This document shows, in pieces, positions 8,004 to 16,658 of a stretch of DNA of 64,000 nt. The notes under the pieces are model-generated. The model was not told the DNA's origin and made no database searches. It worked only from the letters and a program-made list of their open reading frames with translations. Source of the stretch: an uncultured Roseobacter sp. (GTDB lineage: Bacteria > Pseudomonadota > Alphaproteobacteria > Rhodobacterales > Rhodobacteraceae); the NCBI RefSeq assembly GCF_947491795.1, contig NZ_CANLKW010000005.1, positions 62,001 through 126,000 of the forward strand, given 5' to 3'. Numbering within the stretch: position 1 is the stretch's first letter; the number at the start of each line of letters is the position of its first letter. A program made the position numbers and the translations under genes.

Positions 8004-9236
8004 TCAGGCTTTCCACCACCGGCGAGGCTCGACGTTCTCTGGCAGAGTGTCACCAGGGATCGTACGTACTTCGTCATAGATGTCCTGATAAGTATCGAGG
8101 CCACCGGACCAGCCGTTAAGCCGCTCGCGCCACTGCTCCCACAGTTGCGGCTGGTACTCTGGCGAGCACATTTCTTCGGCTTTCTTGATCTCGGCTTCCG
8201 ACAGGAACGCGTTGCGCACGTCGTTCTGTGCGAAGATCGTGTTCGGAAGCTGCGGATCGGACTGACCAACTGTGTTGATCAGCGCGACCTCGTTTGCCGC
8301 CTGAACATGGACCTGTGCCAGATAGGAAGATTCCATCACGGCATCCTGCAGCTCGCCGCCAAGGCTGTCGAACACAGAAGCCGACATGGCTGTGTGCTCT
8401 GTACCGCAGAAGAAGTTCAGGTGAACCGACTGGGACACAACCGGGGACATGTTCGCATAGGCAACCGCAGAGGCCCATGTTTCCGCACCATCGATGAGGC
8501 CCTGCTTCAGACCGTCGAGTGTTTCTTCCCAGGCAACCGGAACAGGGTTCAGGTTCAGAGCTTCCATGGCGATACGGCCAAGCTGTGTACCCGTGACACG
8601 GTTCTTTGTGCCCGCAAGTTCGTCGATCGATGTAACCGTTGGTTTGTCCGCAAAGTTCAGACCCAGCTGGATCCCGCGCAGTTCAGCGTGGCTGAAGAGG
8701 AACTTCAGGCCGTGGCGCTTTTCATAGGGCTCGCGCAGCAGTGCCTGCGACGCGGGCGAGTACAGGAAGTGGTACTGGTCTGCCCGGTTACGGAACATGT
8801 AGGCATAGTCCAGAACGTTCAGATATGGTGCGCCACCAGCGGAGTTCTGAGTGGATGCCGCGTAGATATCAACGATTCCCTGCTGTGTTTTCTCGACGCA
8901 GGACGTCTGACCACAGATCTGGTTGTCGCCGATGAATTCAACGCGAATCTCTCCGTCCGTACGGCTTTCGAGGTCGCGGGCGAACTCGAGACAACCTGCA
9001 CGTTCGATAAGAAGGTTGCGGGCATTGAAGCCTGACGCGCCGAATTTCAGCGTGTATTTGGCTTCTTTGGCAAAGCGCTTTTCATAAGTAGATTCAGCAG
9101 CTTTGGCGAGATTTGCCACGCTCATGGCGCCACCGAAAGTACCGGCCGCCAGAAGTGTCGAGCTCATGCCGTAGCGACCCGCGATCTTAAACAAATCGCG
9201 ACGCGATATGCCATTGATGTTGTTTGATGTTTTCAT
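8004..9236 (-). CDS. dctP: TRAP transporter solute-binding protein (DctP family)
   Basis: A 410-residue periplasmic binding protein with a twin-arginine signal (SRRDLFKIAGRYGM followed by a hydrophobic stretch ending near NLAKA), so it is exported folded. The mature part has the DctP fold, with TLKFGASGFNARN at the first strand and the LAGTKNRVTGTQ region that normally carries the carboxylate-binding Arg. The start at 9236 has GGAGGAACGC directly upstream. It is the first gene of the operon and is divergent from the GMC oxidoreductase. The ligand is probably an organic acid, but it cannot be named. Confidence 0.85.
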   Translation of the reverse strand: MKTSNNINGISRRDLFKIAGRYGMSSTLLAAGTFGGAMSVANLAKAAESTYEKRFAKEAKYTLKFGASGFNARNLLIERAGCLEFARDLESRTDGEIRVEFIGDNQICGQTSCVEKTQQGIVDIYAASTQNSAGGAPYLNVLDYAYMFRNRADQYHFLYSPASQALLREPYEKRHGLKFLFSHAELRGIQLGLNFADKPTVTSIDELAGTKNRVTGTQLGRIAMEALNLNPVPVAWEETLDGLKQGLIDGAETWASAVAYANMSPVVSQSVHLNFFCGTEHTAMSASVFDSLGGELQDAVMESSYLAQVHVQAANEVALINTVGQSDPQLPNTIFAQNDVRNAFLSEAEIKKAEEMCSPEYQPQLWEQWRERLNGWSGGLDTYQDIYDEVRTIPGDTLPENVEPRRWWKA

Positions 9237-9341
9237 GCGTTCCTCCCTGAACGTCGATTATTGAGACTAATCGTCCCAAAAAACACTAGTATGATATTGT
9301 GTTTCTGCCTAGAGTTTTTTTCATACTACATGGAGGAACGC
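9237..9341. promoter_or_regulatory. Divergent regulatory region with two inverted repeats (dctP / GMC oxidoreductase)
   Basis: The short region between the divergent genes contains two nested inverted repeats. The outer pair is GCGTTCCTCC (9237-9246) and GGAGGAACGC (9332-9341), the ribosome-binding sites of the two genes. The inner pair is TAGTATGA (9287-9294) and TCATACTA (9321-9328), which could be half-sites for the IclR regulator encoded at the end of the operon. The region is AT-rich compared with its surroundings. No promoter was assigned with confidence. Confidence 0.4.
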
Positions 9342-9344
9342 GAC

Positions 9345-10940
9345 GTGGAAGCGGATTTTATTGTCATTGGCGCAGGTTCAGCAGGCTGCGTGCTGGCCAA
9401 CCGTCTGAGCGCTGATCCCAAAAACAGCGTTATTCTGCTGGAGGCCGGCGGGCGCGATCTGAACCCCTGGATCCATATTCCGGTTGGTTACTTCAAAACG
9501 ATTCACAACCCGTCCGTAGACTGGTGTTACAAGACAGAACCCGATCCCGGGCTGAACGGTCGCTCCATTGAATGGCCGCGCGGCAAAGTGCTGGGCGGGT
9601 CGTCGTCGCTGAACGGGCTCCTCTATGTCCGCGGACAGCCGCAGGACTATGACCGCTGGCGGCAGATGGGCAACGTCGGCTGGGCCTGGGATGACGTTCT
9701 GCCGCTTTTCAAGCGGGCGGAAAAGAACGAACGCGGCGCGGATGAATTCCATGGAGACCAGGGGCCGTTGTCGGTGTCCAACATGCGGATTCAACGTCCG
9801 ATCACCGATGCCTGGGTCGCCGCGGCGCAGGCAGCAGGCTATCCGTTCAATCCCGACTACAACGGCGCTGAGCAGGAAGGTGTCGGGTTTTTCCAGCTGA
9901 CCGCCCGCAATGGCAGACGGTGCAGTTCGGCTGTTGCCTATCTGAACCCCGCGCGCAGCCGTCCGAACCTCAGGATTGTCACCCATGCACAGGCGGACAG
10001 GATCGAAATCAGCGACGGGCGCGCAACCGGTGTCAGTTACCGCGACCGCAGCGGCAGTGTTGTCACTGTCACCGCGCGCCGCGAAATCATTCTGTGCGGC
10101 GGCGCCATCAACTCTCCGCAGCTGCTGATGCTGTCCGGTATCGGAGAAGCAGAGCAACTGGCAGAGCACGGTATCGAGGTGAAGAAAGACCTCAGGGGTG
10201 TTGGTAAAAACATGCAGGACCACCTGCAGGCGCGCCTGGTATACAAGTGTAACGAGCCAACCCTGAACGACGAGGTATCCAGCCTGATGGGTCAGGCAAA
10301 GATCGGGCTGAAATATCTGATGTTCCGGGCAGGGCCAATGACTATGGCCGCGAGCCTGGCAACCGGGTTTCTGAAAACGCGCGACGATCTGGAAACACCT
10401 GACATTCAGTTTCATGTCCAGCCGCTGTCTGCGGAAAATCCGGGCAAAGGCGCTGACAAGTTCTCGGCCTTTACGATGTCAGTCTGTCAGTTGCGGCCCG
10501 AGAGCAAAGGCGAGATCCGTCTGAGTTCGGCAGAGCCGCGCGCCTACCCAAAGATCATTCCCAACTATCTGTCGACCGAAACAGACTGCCGGACCGTAGT
10601 CGCAGGCGTGAACATCGCGCGCACCATCGCGCGTCACGCCCCGCTGACGTCCAAGATTTCAGAGGAATACCGGCCGCACGCCAGCCTGGACATTGATGAC
10701 TATGGTGCCACGCTGGACTGGGCCCGCAATAACACGGCGTCGATTTATCACCCGACCGGCACATGCAAAATGGGTTCGGACGCGGATGCCGTTGTCGATG
10801 ACCGGCTGCGGGTACACGGGATCAAAGGGCTGCGGGTTGCTGACTGTTCGATCATGCCGGAGATCGTTTCAGGCAATACCAATGCGCCTGCGATCATGAT
10901 TGGTGAAAAAGCCTCTGATCTGGTGCTCGAAGACAGCTGA
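9345..10940 (+). CDS. GMC family FAD-dependent oxidoreductase (choline dehydrogenase-like)
   Basis: A 531-residue flavoenzyme of the glucose-methanol-choline family. The FAD-binding GAGSAG motif is at residues 9-14, followed by LLEAGG. The family signature is PRGKVLGGSSSLNGLLYVRG, and the C-terminal catalytic region has YHPTGTCKMG and GNTNAPAIMIGEKASD. The GTG at 9345 is preferred because GGAGGA lies seven bases before it. The in-frame ATG at 9330 overlaps no ribosome-binding site. It is divergent from the dctPQM-iclR operon and probably oxidises an alcohol group on the imported compound. Choline itself is possible but not indicated, since no betaine aldehyde dehydrogenase gene is nearby. Confidence 0.88.
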   Translation: MEADFIVIGAGSAGCVLANRLSADPKNSVILLEAGGRDLNPWIHIPVGYFKTIHNPSVDWCYKTEPDPGLNGRSIEWPRGKVLGGSSSLNGLLYVRGQPQDYDRWRQMGNVGWAWDDVLPLFKRAEKNERGADEFHGDQGPLSVSNMRIQRPITDAWVAAAQAAGYPFNPDYNGAEQEGVGFFQLTARNGRRCSSAVAYLNPARSRPNLRIVTHAQADRIEISDGRATGVSYRDRSGSVVTVTARREIILCGGAINSPQLLMLSGIGEAEQLAEHGIEVKKDLRGVGKNMQDHLQARLVYKCNEPTLNDEVSSLMGQAKIGLKYLMFRAGPMTMAASLATGFLKTRDDLETPDIQFHVQPLSAENPGKGADKFSAFTMSVCQLRPESKGEIRLSSAEPRAYPKIIPNYLSTETDCRTVVAGVNIARTIARHAPLTSKISEEYRPHASLDIDDYGATLDWARNNTASIYHPTGTCKMGSDADAVVDDRLRVHGIKGLRVADCSIMPEIVSGNTNAPAIMIGEKASDLVLEDS

Positions 10941-10949
10941 CAGCCGGCA

Positions 10950-11000
10950 CCGGTTCATCACATTCTGATGAGCCGGGGAGCAGCCAGATATTTCCTGGCT
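10950..11000 (+). terminator. Tandem hairpins after the GMC oxidoreductase gene
   Basis: The first hairpin pairs CCGGTTCATCA (10950-10960) with TGATGAGCCGG (10966-10976), ten Watson-Crick pairs and one G-T pair, with a 5-base loop. A second perfect six-pair hairpin uses AGCCAG (10982-10987) and CTGGCT (10995-11000). No T-tract follows, so termination efficiency is uncertain. They separate the oxidoreductase from the dehalogenase gene. Confidence 0.45.
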
Positions 11001-11103
11001 CTGCGTGCATTGTCTTTCGGTGCAGGATTAACGACAGTCGGCGCGCGCGGGCATCGCCCCGTGTACCGTGCCGTACCGGTGCGGTGTCCTGGAAGATGAA
11101 GAC

Positions 11104-14100
11104 ATGTCGGTAAAACTATTTTCGGCAGCGCGTCGTGCGCCGCACCTGGGCAGCTACCCGCTGGAAAAGCTGGCGCGGACCAGAGACGCAGATTTCTCCG
11201 CCGTGCCTGCAATGGAGCCCATCAGCTTTCACCGGCCCGAACAGCCCGCGTCCGTTGTCAATGCCATGGGGGACTATCAGGCGACTATGGATGCCCTGCG
11301 CGATGGTCTGGTGAACCGGACACGCGCTGTAATCGACCCGGACCCGCTGGCCCGCGCGCAGCATCTGAAGTCTTTCGGGTATTTCTGCGACGCCTCGATG
11401 GTTGGCATCGGACCGCTGCCGCAGTCAGCTTTGCTGAAAGAACCACTGCGAAACCCGGATATCGACCGCCTCGCCGGTGAGCTGCGCACACGCCAGACGA
11501 AAACGCTTGCCTCCGGGATTGACGTGATCCTGGCGGATCTGCGCGACAGTATGGAGGCGCCGGTGACCACGATCACCGGGCATCCGAATGTGCTTGTCTT
11601 TCTCTATGAATGGCCGCGTGACCCCAGGCCGGATGAGCCGGGCGTGGACTGGCTTGCGGATGCACAGCACCACCGGGCCAGCCTGCGCAGTTCCGAAACG
11701 GCCGTGGTCCTGGCCAGTTACATCCGCCTGCTGGGCTGGGATGCCCGTGCGCATACGCCAACCAGTACGGATATCGATCTCAACCAGGCGGCGGTGGCGG
11801 CGGGCCTGGCCGGGGTGCAGGAGGGCAGGCTGATCTGCCCGTTTCTGGGCACGCGGTTTGGTGTTGCCTGTGTCAGCACGACAATGCCTCTGGCGCATGA
11901 TCTGCCGCTGGCGCCCGAAGCGCTGAGGGACACCGGTGGTCTGTCCTGGTGGCTGGGGGCGGGCACGTCGAAATCTGCCATGAACCGGGACCCTTATGCG
12001 CGGCGCAATTTCCGCGACGGGCCACACCCCTTTGAGACGCTGAAGCGCACAGACAAGCCGACCACCTATATCGACGAGGGCCGCGTCGCCCGTGTGCCCA
12101 AACGGGCCGATATGTTCGCACGTGCCCAGTTTGGGGATATGGGCAAGGCCGTTCAGGAGGGGGCCGCGGGCGGGCACTATGCGCGCAAGGCCGCGCCGTC
12201 GATGGCACAACGGCGGATGCTGGGGGCGCTGACCCTGCTTCAGGACGGGCCCGCAGGTCCCGGCCCGCGCCCGGATGATGCGGCCCGGAATGCGGATAAC
12301 ATCAAGGCGCTGTGCTACTTTCTGGGCGTGGATGCGACGGGGCTTTCGGCCTGTCCGGACTGGACCTGGTACAGCCATGATGCAACCGGTAAACCCATTG
12401 ACCCGCCGCACGATCAGGCCATCAGCATGATCATCGACCAGGGGTTCGACACGATGGAGGGCGCCAGCGGGGATGACTGGATCAGCGTGGCCCAGTCCAT
12501 GCGCGCCTATCTGCGGTTTTCGCTGCTGGGCGGTGTCGTCGCCCGCCAGATCCGCAATCTGGGGTACAAGGCCAAAGCCCATACGGTGATGGACGGTGAG
12601 GTGCTGCAGCCACCGCTGCTGCTGCTGTCCGGTCTGGGAGAGGTCAGCCGCATCGGCGAGGTGATCCTGAACCCGTTTCTGGGTCCGCGTCTGAAATCGG
12701 GCGTCGTAACGACAGACATGCCCCTTGCCCATGACAGACCTATTGATTTCGGCCTGCAGCGGTTTTGTGAAAGCTGCAATAAATGTGCGCGGGAATGCCC
12801 GTCCGGCGCCATCACTGCGGGCCCCAAGCTGATGTTCAACGGGTACGAGACCTGGAAGTCAGACAGTCAGAAATGCGCCACTTACCGGATTACCACCTCT
12901 GGCGGATCAATGTGCGGGCGCTGCATGAAAACATGCCCCTGGAACCTGGAGGGGCTCTTTGCAGAAAAGCCGTTCCGCTGGGCCGCGATGAAACTGCCGG
13001 CGGCGGCACCGGTGCTGGCGCGTCTGGATGACCGGCTGGCGCGGGGTGGTCTGAACCCGGTCAAGAAGTGGTGGTGGGACATCGAGCTGGCAGAGGACGG
13101 CGGGTACCATCCGACCCGCCAGCCGGTGAATGCCCGCGCTCTGCAGCCCGGGCTGAAGCTGCGCTATGCGGATCAGACGCTTGCGGTCTACCCCGCACCG
13201 CTGGCACCACCGCCCGCACCCTATCCTTTTCCGATGGACCGGGAAGCGGGTATCGAGGCCTATCAGAACATGATCACCCCGGATGAGTATCGCGCACGGC
13301 GCGCGGCGGGTGAAACGGGGCCGTGGGACCATGAATACAGGTCTGACAGGGACAATCCTGTTGTTGAGCTGACACTCGCAGAGGTGCGGAAACTGACCCC
13401 GGATATCTCGCACTATGTGTTTGAGGCAGCAGATGGGTCTGATCTGCCGGAATGGACAGCCGGCGCGCATCTGGATGTCGTCGTCAGCCCCGACAAACTG
13501 CGGCAGTATTCGATGTGTGGCGATCCGGCCGACCGGCGACACTATGAAATTGCGGTTCTGCGCGAGCGGGATGGCAGGGGCGGGTCCGAGCTGTTGCACC
13601 GTATTTTCCAGCCTGGCCGTCGGGTTTTCGCGGCCAGGCCCATCAATCATTTTCCTGTCGATGCCACTGCGCAGATGCATTTTCTGATGGGGGGCGGTAT
13701 CGGGGTCACACCGATGATCGCCATGGGGCACACGCTGGCGCGGCAGGAGCGGGACTTTGAGCTGCACTACTCTGTCAGTACCGGCGAGGCGGCTGCGTTC
13801 CGGACGCACCTGATGGCGCTGCCCTGGGCGGACAGGGTAACGGTTCATATTTCTGACGTGGGATCGCGGGCGGATCTGCCTGCTTTGTTCCGGAACCGGT
13901 CAGAGGGCGCGCATGTCTACGCCTGCGGTCCCGACAGTTACATGTCGGCGGTGATGGACGCCGCAGCGCAGTCCGGGTTTGCCGAAGAGGCCTGCCATCT
14001 GGAATACTTTGCCGTTCCCGAAACGCCCGACTATGTGAACCACCCGTTTCGCCTGCAGTTGCGCGACGGGCGTGTGCTGGAGGTACCGGCGGATAGCTCT

Positions 14101-14304
14101 GCAGCACAGGTGCTGATCGACAACGGTGTGCCGGTGGATCTGAAGTGCTCGGACGGCCTGTGCGGGGTATGCAAATGCGGGCTGCTGGCAGGCGAGGTGG
14201 AGCACCGCGATTTTGTTCTGTCCAGGGCGCAGCGGCAGGACAACATCATCCTGTGTCAGTCACGTGCGGCTGAAAAAGACGGCGTACTGCACATCGATCT
14301 GTGA
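11104..14304 (+). CDS. Self-sufficient reductive dehalogenase: RdhA domains fused to FMN/NAD(P)H reductase and 2Fe-2S ferredoxin
   Basis: A 1066-residue protein with the layout of the NADPH-dependent reductive dehalogenases known from Comamonas (BhbA) and Nitratireductor (NpRdhA). Residues 1 to about 350 are an RdhA-like copy without cysteine clusters. About 370-660 is the cobalamin-binding RdhA domain, with 4Fe-4S ligands C555, C558, C561 and C565 in one motif and C604, C607 and C611 in the second (C591 is nearby). About 753-960 is a ferredoxin-reductase-like module with RQYSMCGDP, GGGIGVTPM (863-871) and CGPDSYM. The C-terminus is a plant-type 2Fe-2S ferredoxin with C1015, C1020, C1023 and C1051. 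There is no Tat signal and no rdhB, so it should be cytoplasmic and catabolic, not respiratory. The ATG at 11104 is preceded by GGAAGATGAAG. The substrate is probably a halogenated aromatic, by analogy only. Confidence 0.9.
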   Translation: MSVKLFSAARRAPHLGSYPLEKLARTRDADFSAVPAMEPISFHRPEQPASVVNAMGDYQATMDALRDGLVNRTRAVIDPDPLARAQHLKSFGYFCDASMVGIGPLPQSALLKEPLRNPDIDRLAGELRTRQTKTLASGIDVILADLRDSMEAPVTTITGHPNVLVFLYEWPRDPRPDEPGVDWLADAQHHRASLRSSETAVVLASYIRLLGWDARAHTPTSTDIDLNQAAVAAGLAGVQEGRLICPFLGTRFGVACVSTTMPLAHDLPLAPEALRDTGGLSWWLGAGTSKSAMNRDPYARRNFRDGPHPFETLKRTDKPTTYIDEGRVARVPKRADMFARAQFGDMGKAVQEGAAGGHYARKAAPSMAQRRMLGALTLLQDGPAGPGPRPDDAARNADNIKALCYFLGVDATGLSACPDWTWYSHDATGKPIDPPHDQAISMIIDQGFDTMEGASGDDWISVAQSMRAYLRFSLLGGVVARQIRNLGYKAKAHTVMDGEVLQPPLLLLSGLGEVSRIGEVILNPFLGPRLKSGVVTTDMPLAHDRPIDFGLQRFCESCNKCARECPSGAITAGPKLMFNGYETWKSDSQKCATYRITTSGGSMCGRCMKTCPWNLEGLFAEKPFRWAAMKLPAAAPVLARLDDRLARGGLNPVKKWWWDIELAEDGGYHPTRQPVNARALQPGLKLRYADQTLAVYPAPLAPPPAPYPFPMDREAGIEAYQNMITPDEYRARRAAGETGPWDHEYRSDRDNPVVELTLAEVRKLTPDISHYVFEAADGSDLPEWTAGAHLDVVVSPDKLRQYSMCGDPADRRHYEIAVLRERDGRGGSELLHRIFQPGRRVFAARPINHFPVDATAQMHFLMGGGIGVTPMIAMGHTLARQERDFELHYSVSTGEAAAFRTHLMALPWADRVTVHISDVGSRADLPALFRNRSEGAHVYACGPDSYMSAVMDAAAQSGFAEEACHLEYFAVPETPDYVNHPFRLQLRDGRVLEVPADSSAAQVLIDNGVPVDLKCSDGLCGVCKCGLLAGEVEHRDFVLSRAQRQDNIILCQSRAAEKDGVLHIDL

Positions 14305-14429
14305 CCAGAGCAAAGGGCGGGGAGGTTTAAGAGCCTGCTCCGGGTGGTATGGTCATCCTGCCGTGGTGACCTGCTGTTTGCGCAGAGAATTCGACGCAAG
14401 GCATTGATCTGTATAGATTGTACGCAACA

Positions 14430-15092
14430 TCAACCGGCCAGCGGCAGGCGACAGATTTCCTGAAAACGGCCATCCTCACGCTCGCCACACAGGCTCAGGT
14501 CTGTGATGACCAGCGGCGCAGGCAGGGCGGGGCGGAAATGCGCCGTCGCCTGATCCTGCAGCGTCTGACGCCCGGCAGCGTCCAGCAGGCCGGTCAGGGT
14601 CATGTGAAACCGGAATGCATCCAGCACGTAAGGATAGCCCCATCGGGTCAGGTTCTGCTCCTGAACGGCTGACATGCCAGGTCTGCGGCGCTTGTCCAGT
14701 TCTGCCTCTGTCGGCGGTTTGCGCCAGGGATCCAGACCGCGGACAACATCTGCTGCCAGCGCGGCCAGTGCATCCGTCGGGCCGACGGGGGTCAGGGCCA
14801 GAAACCGCCCGAGAACAGAGATGTGCAGCCCCTGCAAACGCACAGGGGGCAGCCTGGCACAGAACGCGCGGGCATCCTCTTGCAGTTTGCCCGGGGCCAT
14901 GCCGTCAGCCAGCGCAAAGGGCGGTTTGATGGTGCCGTGAAAGCCATATTTGCCCGGGCGTTCGGCAGCAGGACCGGCGACCGGATCACAGGCCAGGCCT
15001 GTGGCGATATCCCAGCCCAGCCAGGTGGCACCGGCGTGTGCGAATTCGCCGGGCGGGGCGGTATAGTATATGGCGTATCTGGTGAAATTCAC
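14430..15092 (-). CDS. DUF1045 family protein, 2H phosphoesterase-like
   Basis: A 220-residue protein of the family annotated as 'phosphonate metabolism protein' because it often sits in phn operons. RYAIYYTAPP at the N-terminus and TWLGWD are typical. Two HxT motifs (H52-G-T54 in YGFHGTIKPPF and H163-M-T165 in FRFHMTLTG) are the signature of 2H phosphoesterases, suggesting cyclic phosphodiester hydrolysis. The GTG at 15092 is chosen because homology begins there and AGGA lies seven bases upstream, although the frame extends to 15254. No phosphonate gene is nearby, so its role in this location is open. It converges on the dehalogenase gene. Confidence 0.82.
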   Translation of the reverse strand: MNFTRYAIYYTAPPGEFAHAGATWLGWDIATGLACDPVAGPAAERPGKYGFHGTIKPPFALADGMAPGKLQEDARAFCARLPPVRLQGLHISVLGRFLALTPVGPTDALAALAADVVRGLDPWRKPPTEAELDKRRRPGMSAVQEQNLTRWGYPYVLDAFRFHMTLTGLLDAAGRQTLQDQATAHFRPALPAPLVITDLSLCGEREDGRFQEICRLPLAG

Positions 15093-15283
15093 GGGGTATC
15101 CTGACGGTCTGTGCCGGGGTCTTGCGGGTGCGTCATCGGCTTTCAGAAACCTGCCATGTCCGGCCCCGCCAGCCAATGCCTGATCTGCGGGCCGCACCGG
15201 ATTGTGGCGCGCCGCACAGCGGGTCTTGCCATCCGGGCCGCAAAAGGGCCACATCGCGCGAGAGATTTTTCAGGCGGAGACAG

Positions 15284-16249
15284 ATGATGCGCGCGATGCA
15301 GGTAACAGAACTGGGCCAGTCCCTGAGCATGCAGGATATTCCGCACCCCGAAGCGGCCCCGGGGCAGGTTGTGGTGCGGGTGCATACCTGCGGGCTGAAT
15401 TTCGGAGATTTGCTCATCATTAAAGGCACTTACCAGGAGCGGCCCCAGGTGCCCTTTACCCTTGGGATGGAGCTTTGCGGCACAATCACTGCCGTGGGCG
15501 AGGGGGTGACAGAGCTGCGCGAGGGACAGCGCGTTGCGGCCTATTGCGGGTTCGATGCGCTGGCGGATTATGCGGCCATTCCTGCGAGTGTCTGCGTGCC
15601 GGTTCCGGATCAGATGAGCGATGAGCATGCGGCAGCGTTTCTGATTGCCTATGGCACCAGTCACGTCGCGCTGGACTATAAGGCGCACCTGAAAGAGGGC
15701 GAACGCCTGCTGGTTCTGGGCGCGTCGGGCGGTGTTGGTCTGACGGCTGTGGAGCTGGGGCGGCTGATGGGGGCCGAGGTGATCGCCGTGGCGCGCGGGG
15801 CCGAGAAACTGGCCGTGGCGGGGGCCGCAGGGGCGCACCACCTGATCAATTCAGAGACCGACGATATCCGCGAAATCGTCAAGGGTCTGGGCGGGGCGGA
15901 TGTGGTCTATGACCCGATTGGCGGTGACCAGTTCAAAGCGGCCCTGCGGGCCTGCAGGCCCGAGGCGCGGCTGATCCCGCTTGGCTTTGCCAGCGGGGAG
16001 GTGCCGCAGATACCGGCCAATCATCTGCTGGTCAAAAACCTGACCGTGATCGGGTTTTACTGGGGCGGGTATACACGGGTGAATCCAAAAGTTCTGACGG
16101 ACAGTTTCCGGGTTCTGACCGACTGGTATGTCGAGGGGAAGATCCATCCGCATGTCAGCAACGTGCTGCCGCTGGAAGAGGCCAACGCGGCGCTCGATCT
16201 GCTGCGCACCCGCAAGGCCACGGGCAAGGTGGTTGTAAAAATCTCCTAA
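15284..16249 (+). CDS. NADPH:quinone oxidoreductase family (zinc-free MDR) protein
   Basis: A 321-residue medium-chain reductase. The N-terminal GroES-like domain contains GLNFGDLLIIKG and GMELCGTI, and the Rossmann domain carries LVLGASGGVGLTAVELGRL. It lacks the catalytic and structural zinc ligands of alcohol dehydrogenases, as expected for quinone or enoyl reductases. Two adjacent ATG codons (15284 and 15287) follow GGCGGAG; the second has the better spacing. It is divergent from the DUF1045 gene with about 190 bases between them. Confidence 0.88.
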   Translation: MMRAMQVTELGQSLSMQDIPHPEAAPGQVVVRVHTCGLNFGDLLIIKGTYQERPQVPFTLGMELCGTITAVGEGVTELREGQRVAAYCGFDALADYAAIPASVCVPVPDQMSDEHAAAFLIAYGTSHVALDYKAHLKEGERLLVLGASGGVGLTAVELGRLMGAEVIAVARGAEKLAVAGAAGAHHLINSETDDIREIVKGLGGADVVYDPIGGDQFKAALRACRPEARLIPLGFASGEVPQIPANHLLVKNLTVIGFYWGGYTRVNPKVLTDSFRVLTDWYVEGKIHPHVSNVLPLEEANAALDLLRTRKATGKVVVKIS

Positions 16250-16658
16250 CCCATCGCACGCGCAACGGAAATGCAGGGGCGGGACGCGATCTGCCCTGCG
16301 GGGCAGGTTAACGCCGTGTTTTCAGGGTTTTGGCCGCGTCGGTAAAACGTCGGTATAACGTCGGTATTACGTCGGTGTCCGGCACCGACGGGGCGGGGTT
16401 AACACAGCGGTCGCTGTGGTTTGTGCACGAAGTGTTGCTGCGCCGCACGGTGCGGCGGGTGCCGGCACGCGGGTTTGTTGTGGCGTTTCGGGGCGCGGGG
16501 GCAGGCCGGGGCGGTATATGCGTGCCGGGGAACGGGCGCTGCACCGGTTGTCTGGGACACAATCACAGGTGCAGGGGAGAAAGGGCCCGGAAACCCATAG
16601 CGGGTGCCGGGGAATCTGTGTAGCCTGATCGTATTTTACGCCCCCTTTGAGGTTGCCC
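16250..16658. other. Gene-free region rich in short repeats
   Basis: About 400 bases without a convincing gene between the quinone reductase and the small membrane protein. It contains four 11-base tandem repeats, a hairpin built on the last of them, and further perfect inverted repeats: CACAGCG/CGCTGTG at 16403-16418, CGCCGCA/TGCGGCG at 16441-16457 and the palindrome GTGCCGGCAC at 16459-16468. It probably holds the promoter and regulatory sites of the genes that follow. Confidence 0.6.
16337..16390. repeat. Four 11-base tandem repeats ending in a hairpin
   Basis: The units are CGTCGGTAAAA (16337-16347), CGTCGGTATAA (16348-16358), CGTCGGTATTA (16359-16369) and CGTCGGTGTCC (16370-16380). The first seven bases are identical in all four. 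The 11-base period places each unit on the same face of the helix. The last unit pairs with CACCGACG at 16383-16390 as a perfect 8-base inverted repeat with a 5-base loop. Confidence 0.85.

Noticed and set aside
10941..11103. Cobalamin riboswitch before the dehalogenase gene
   Set aside because: No B12-box sequence was found, and the hairpins present fit terminators of the upstream gene better.
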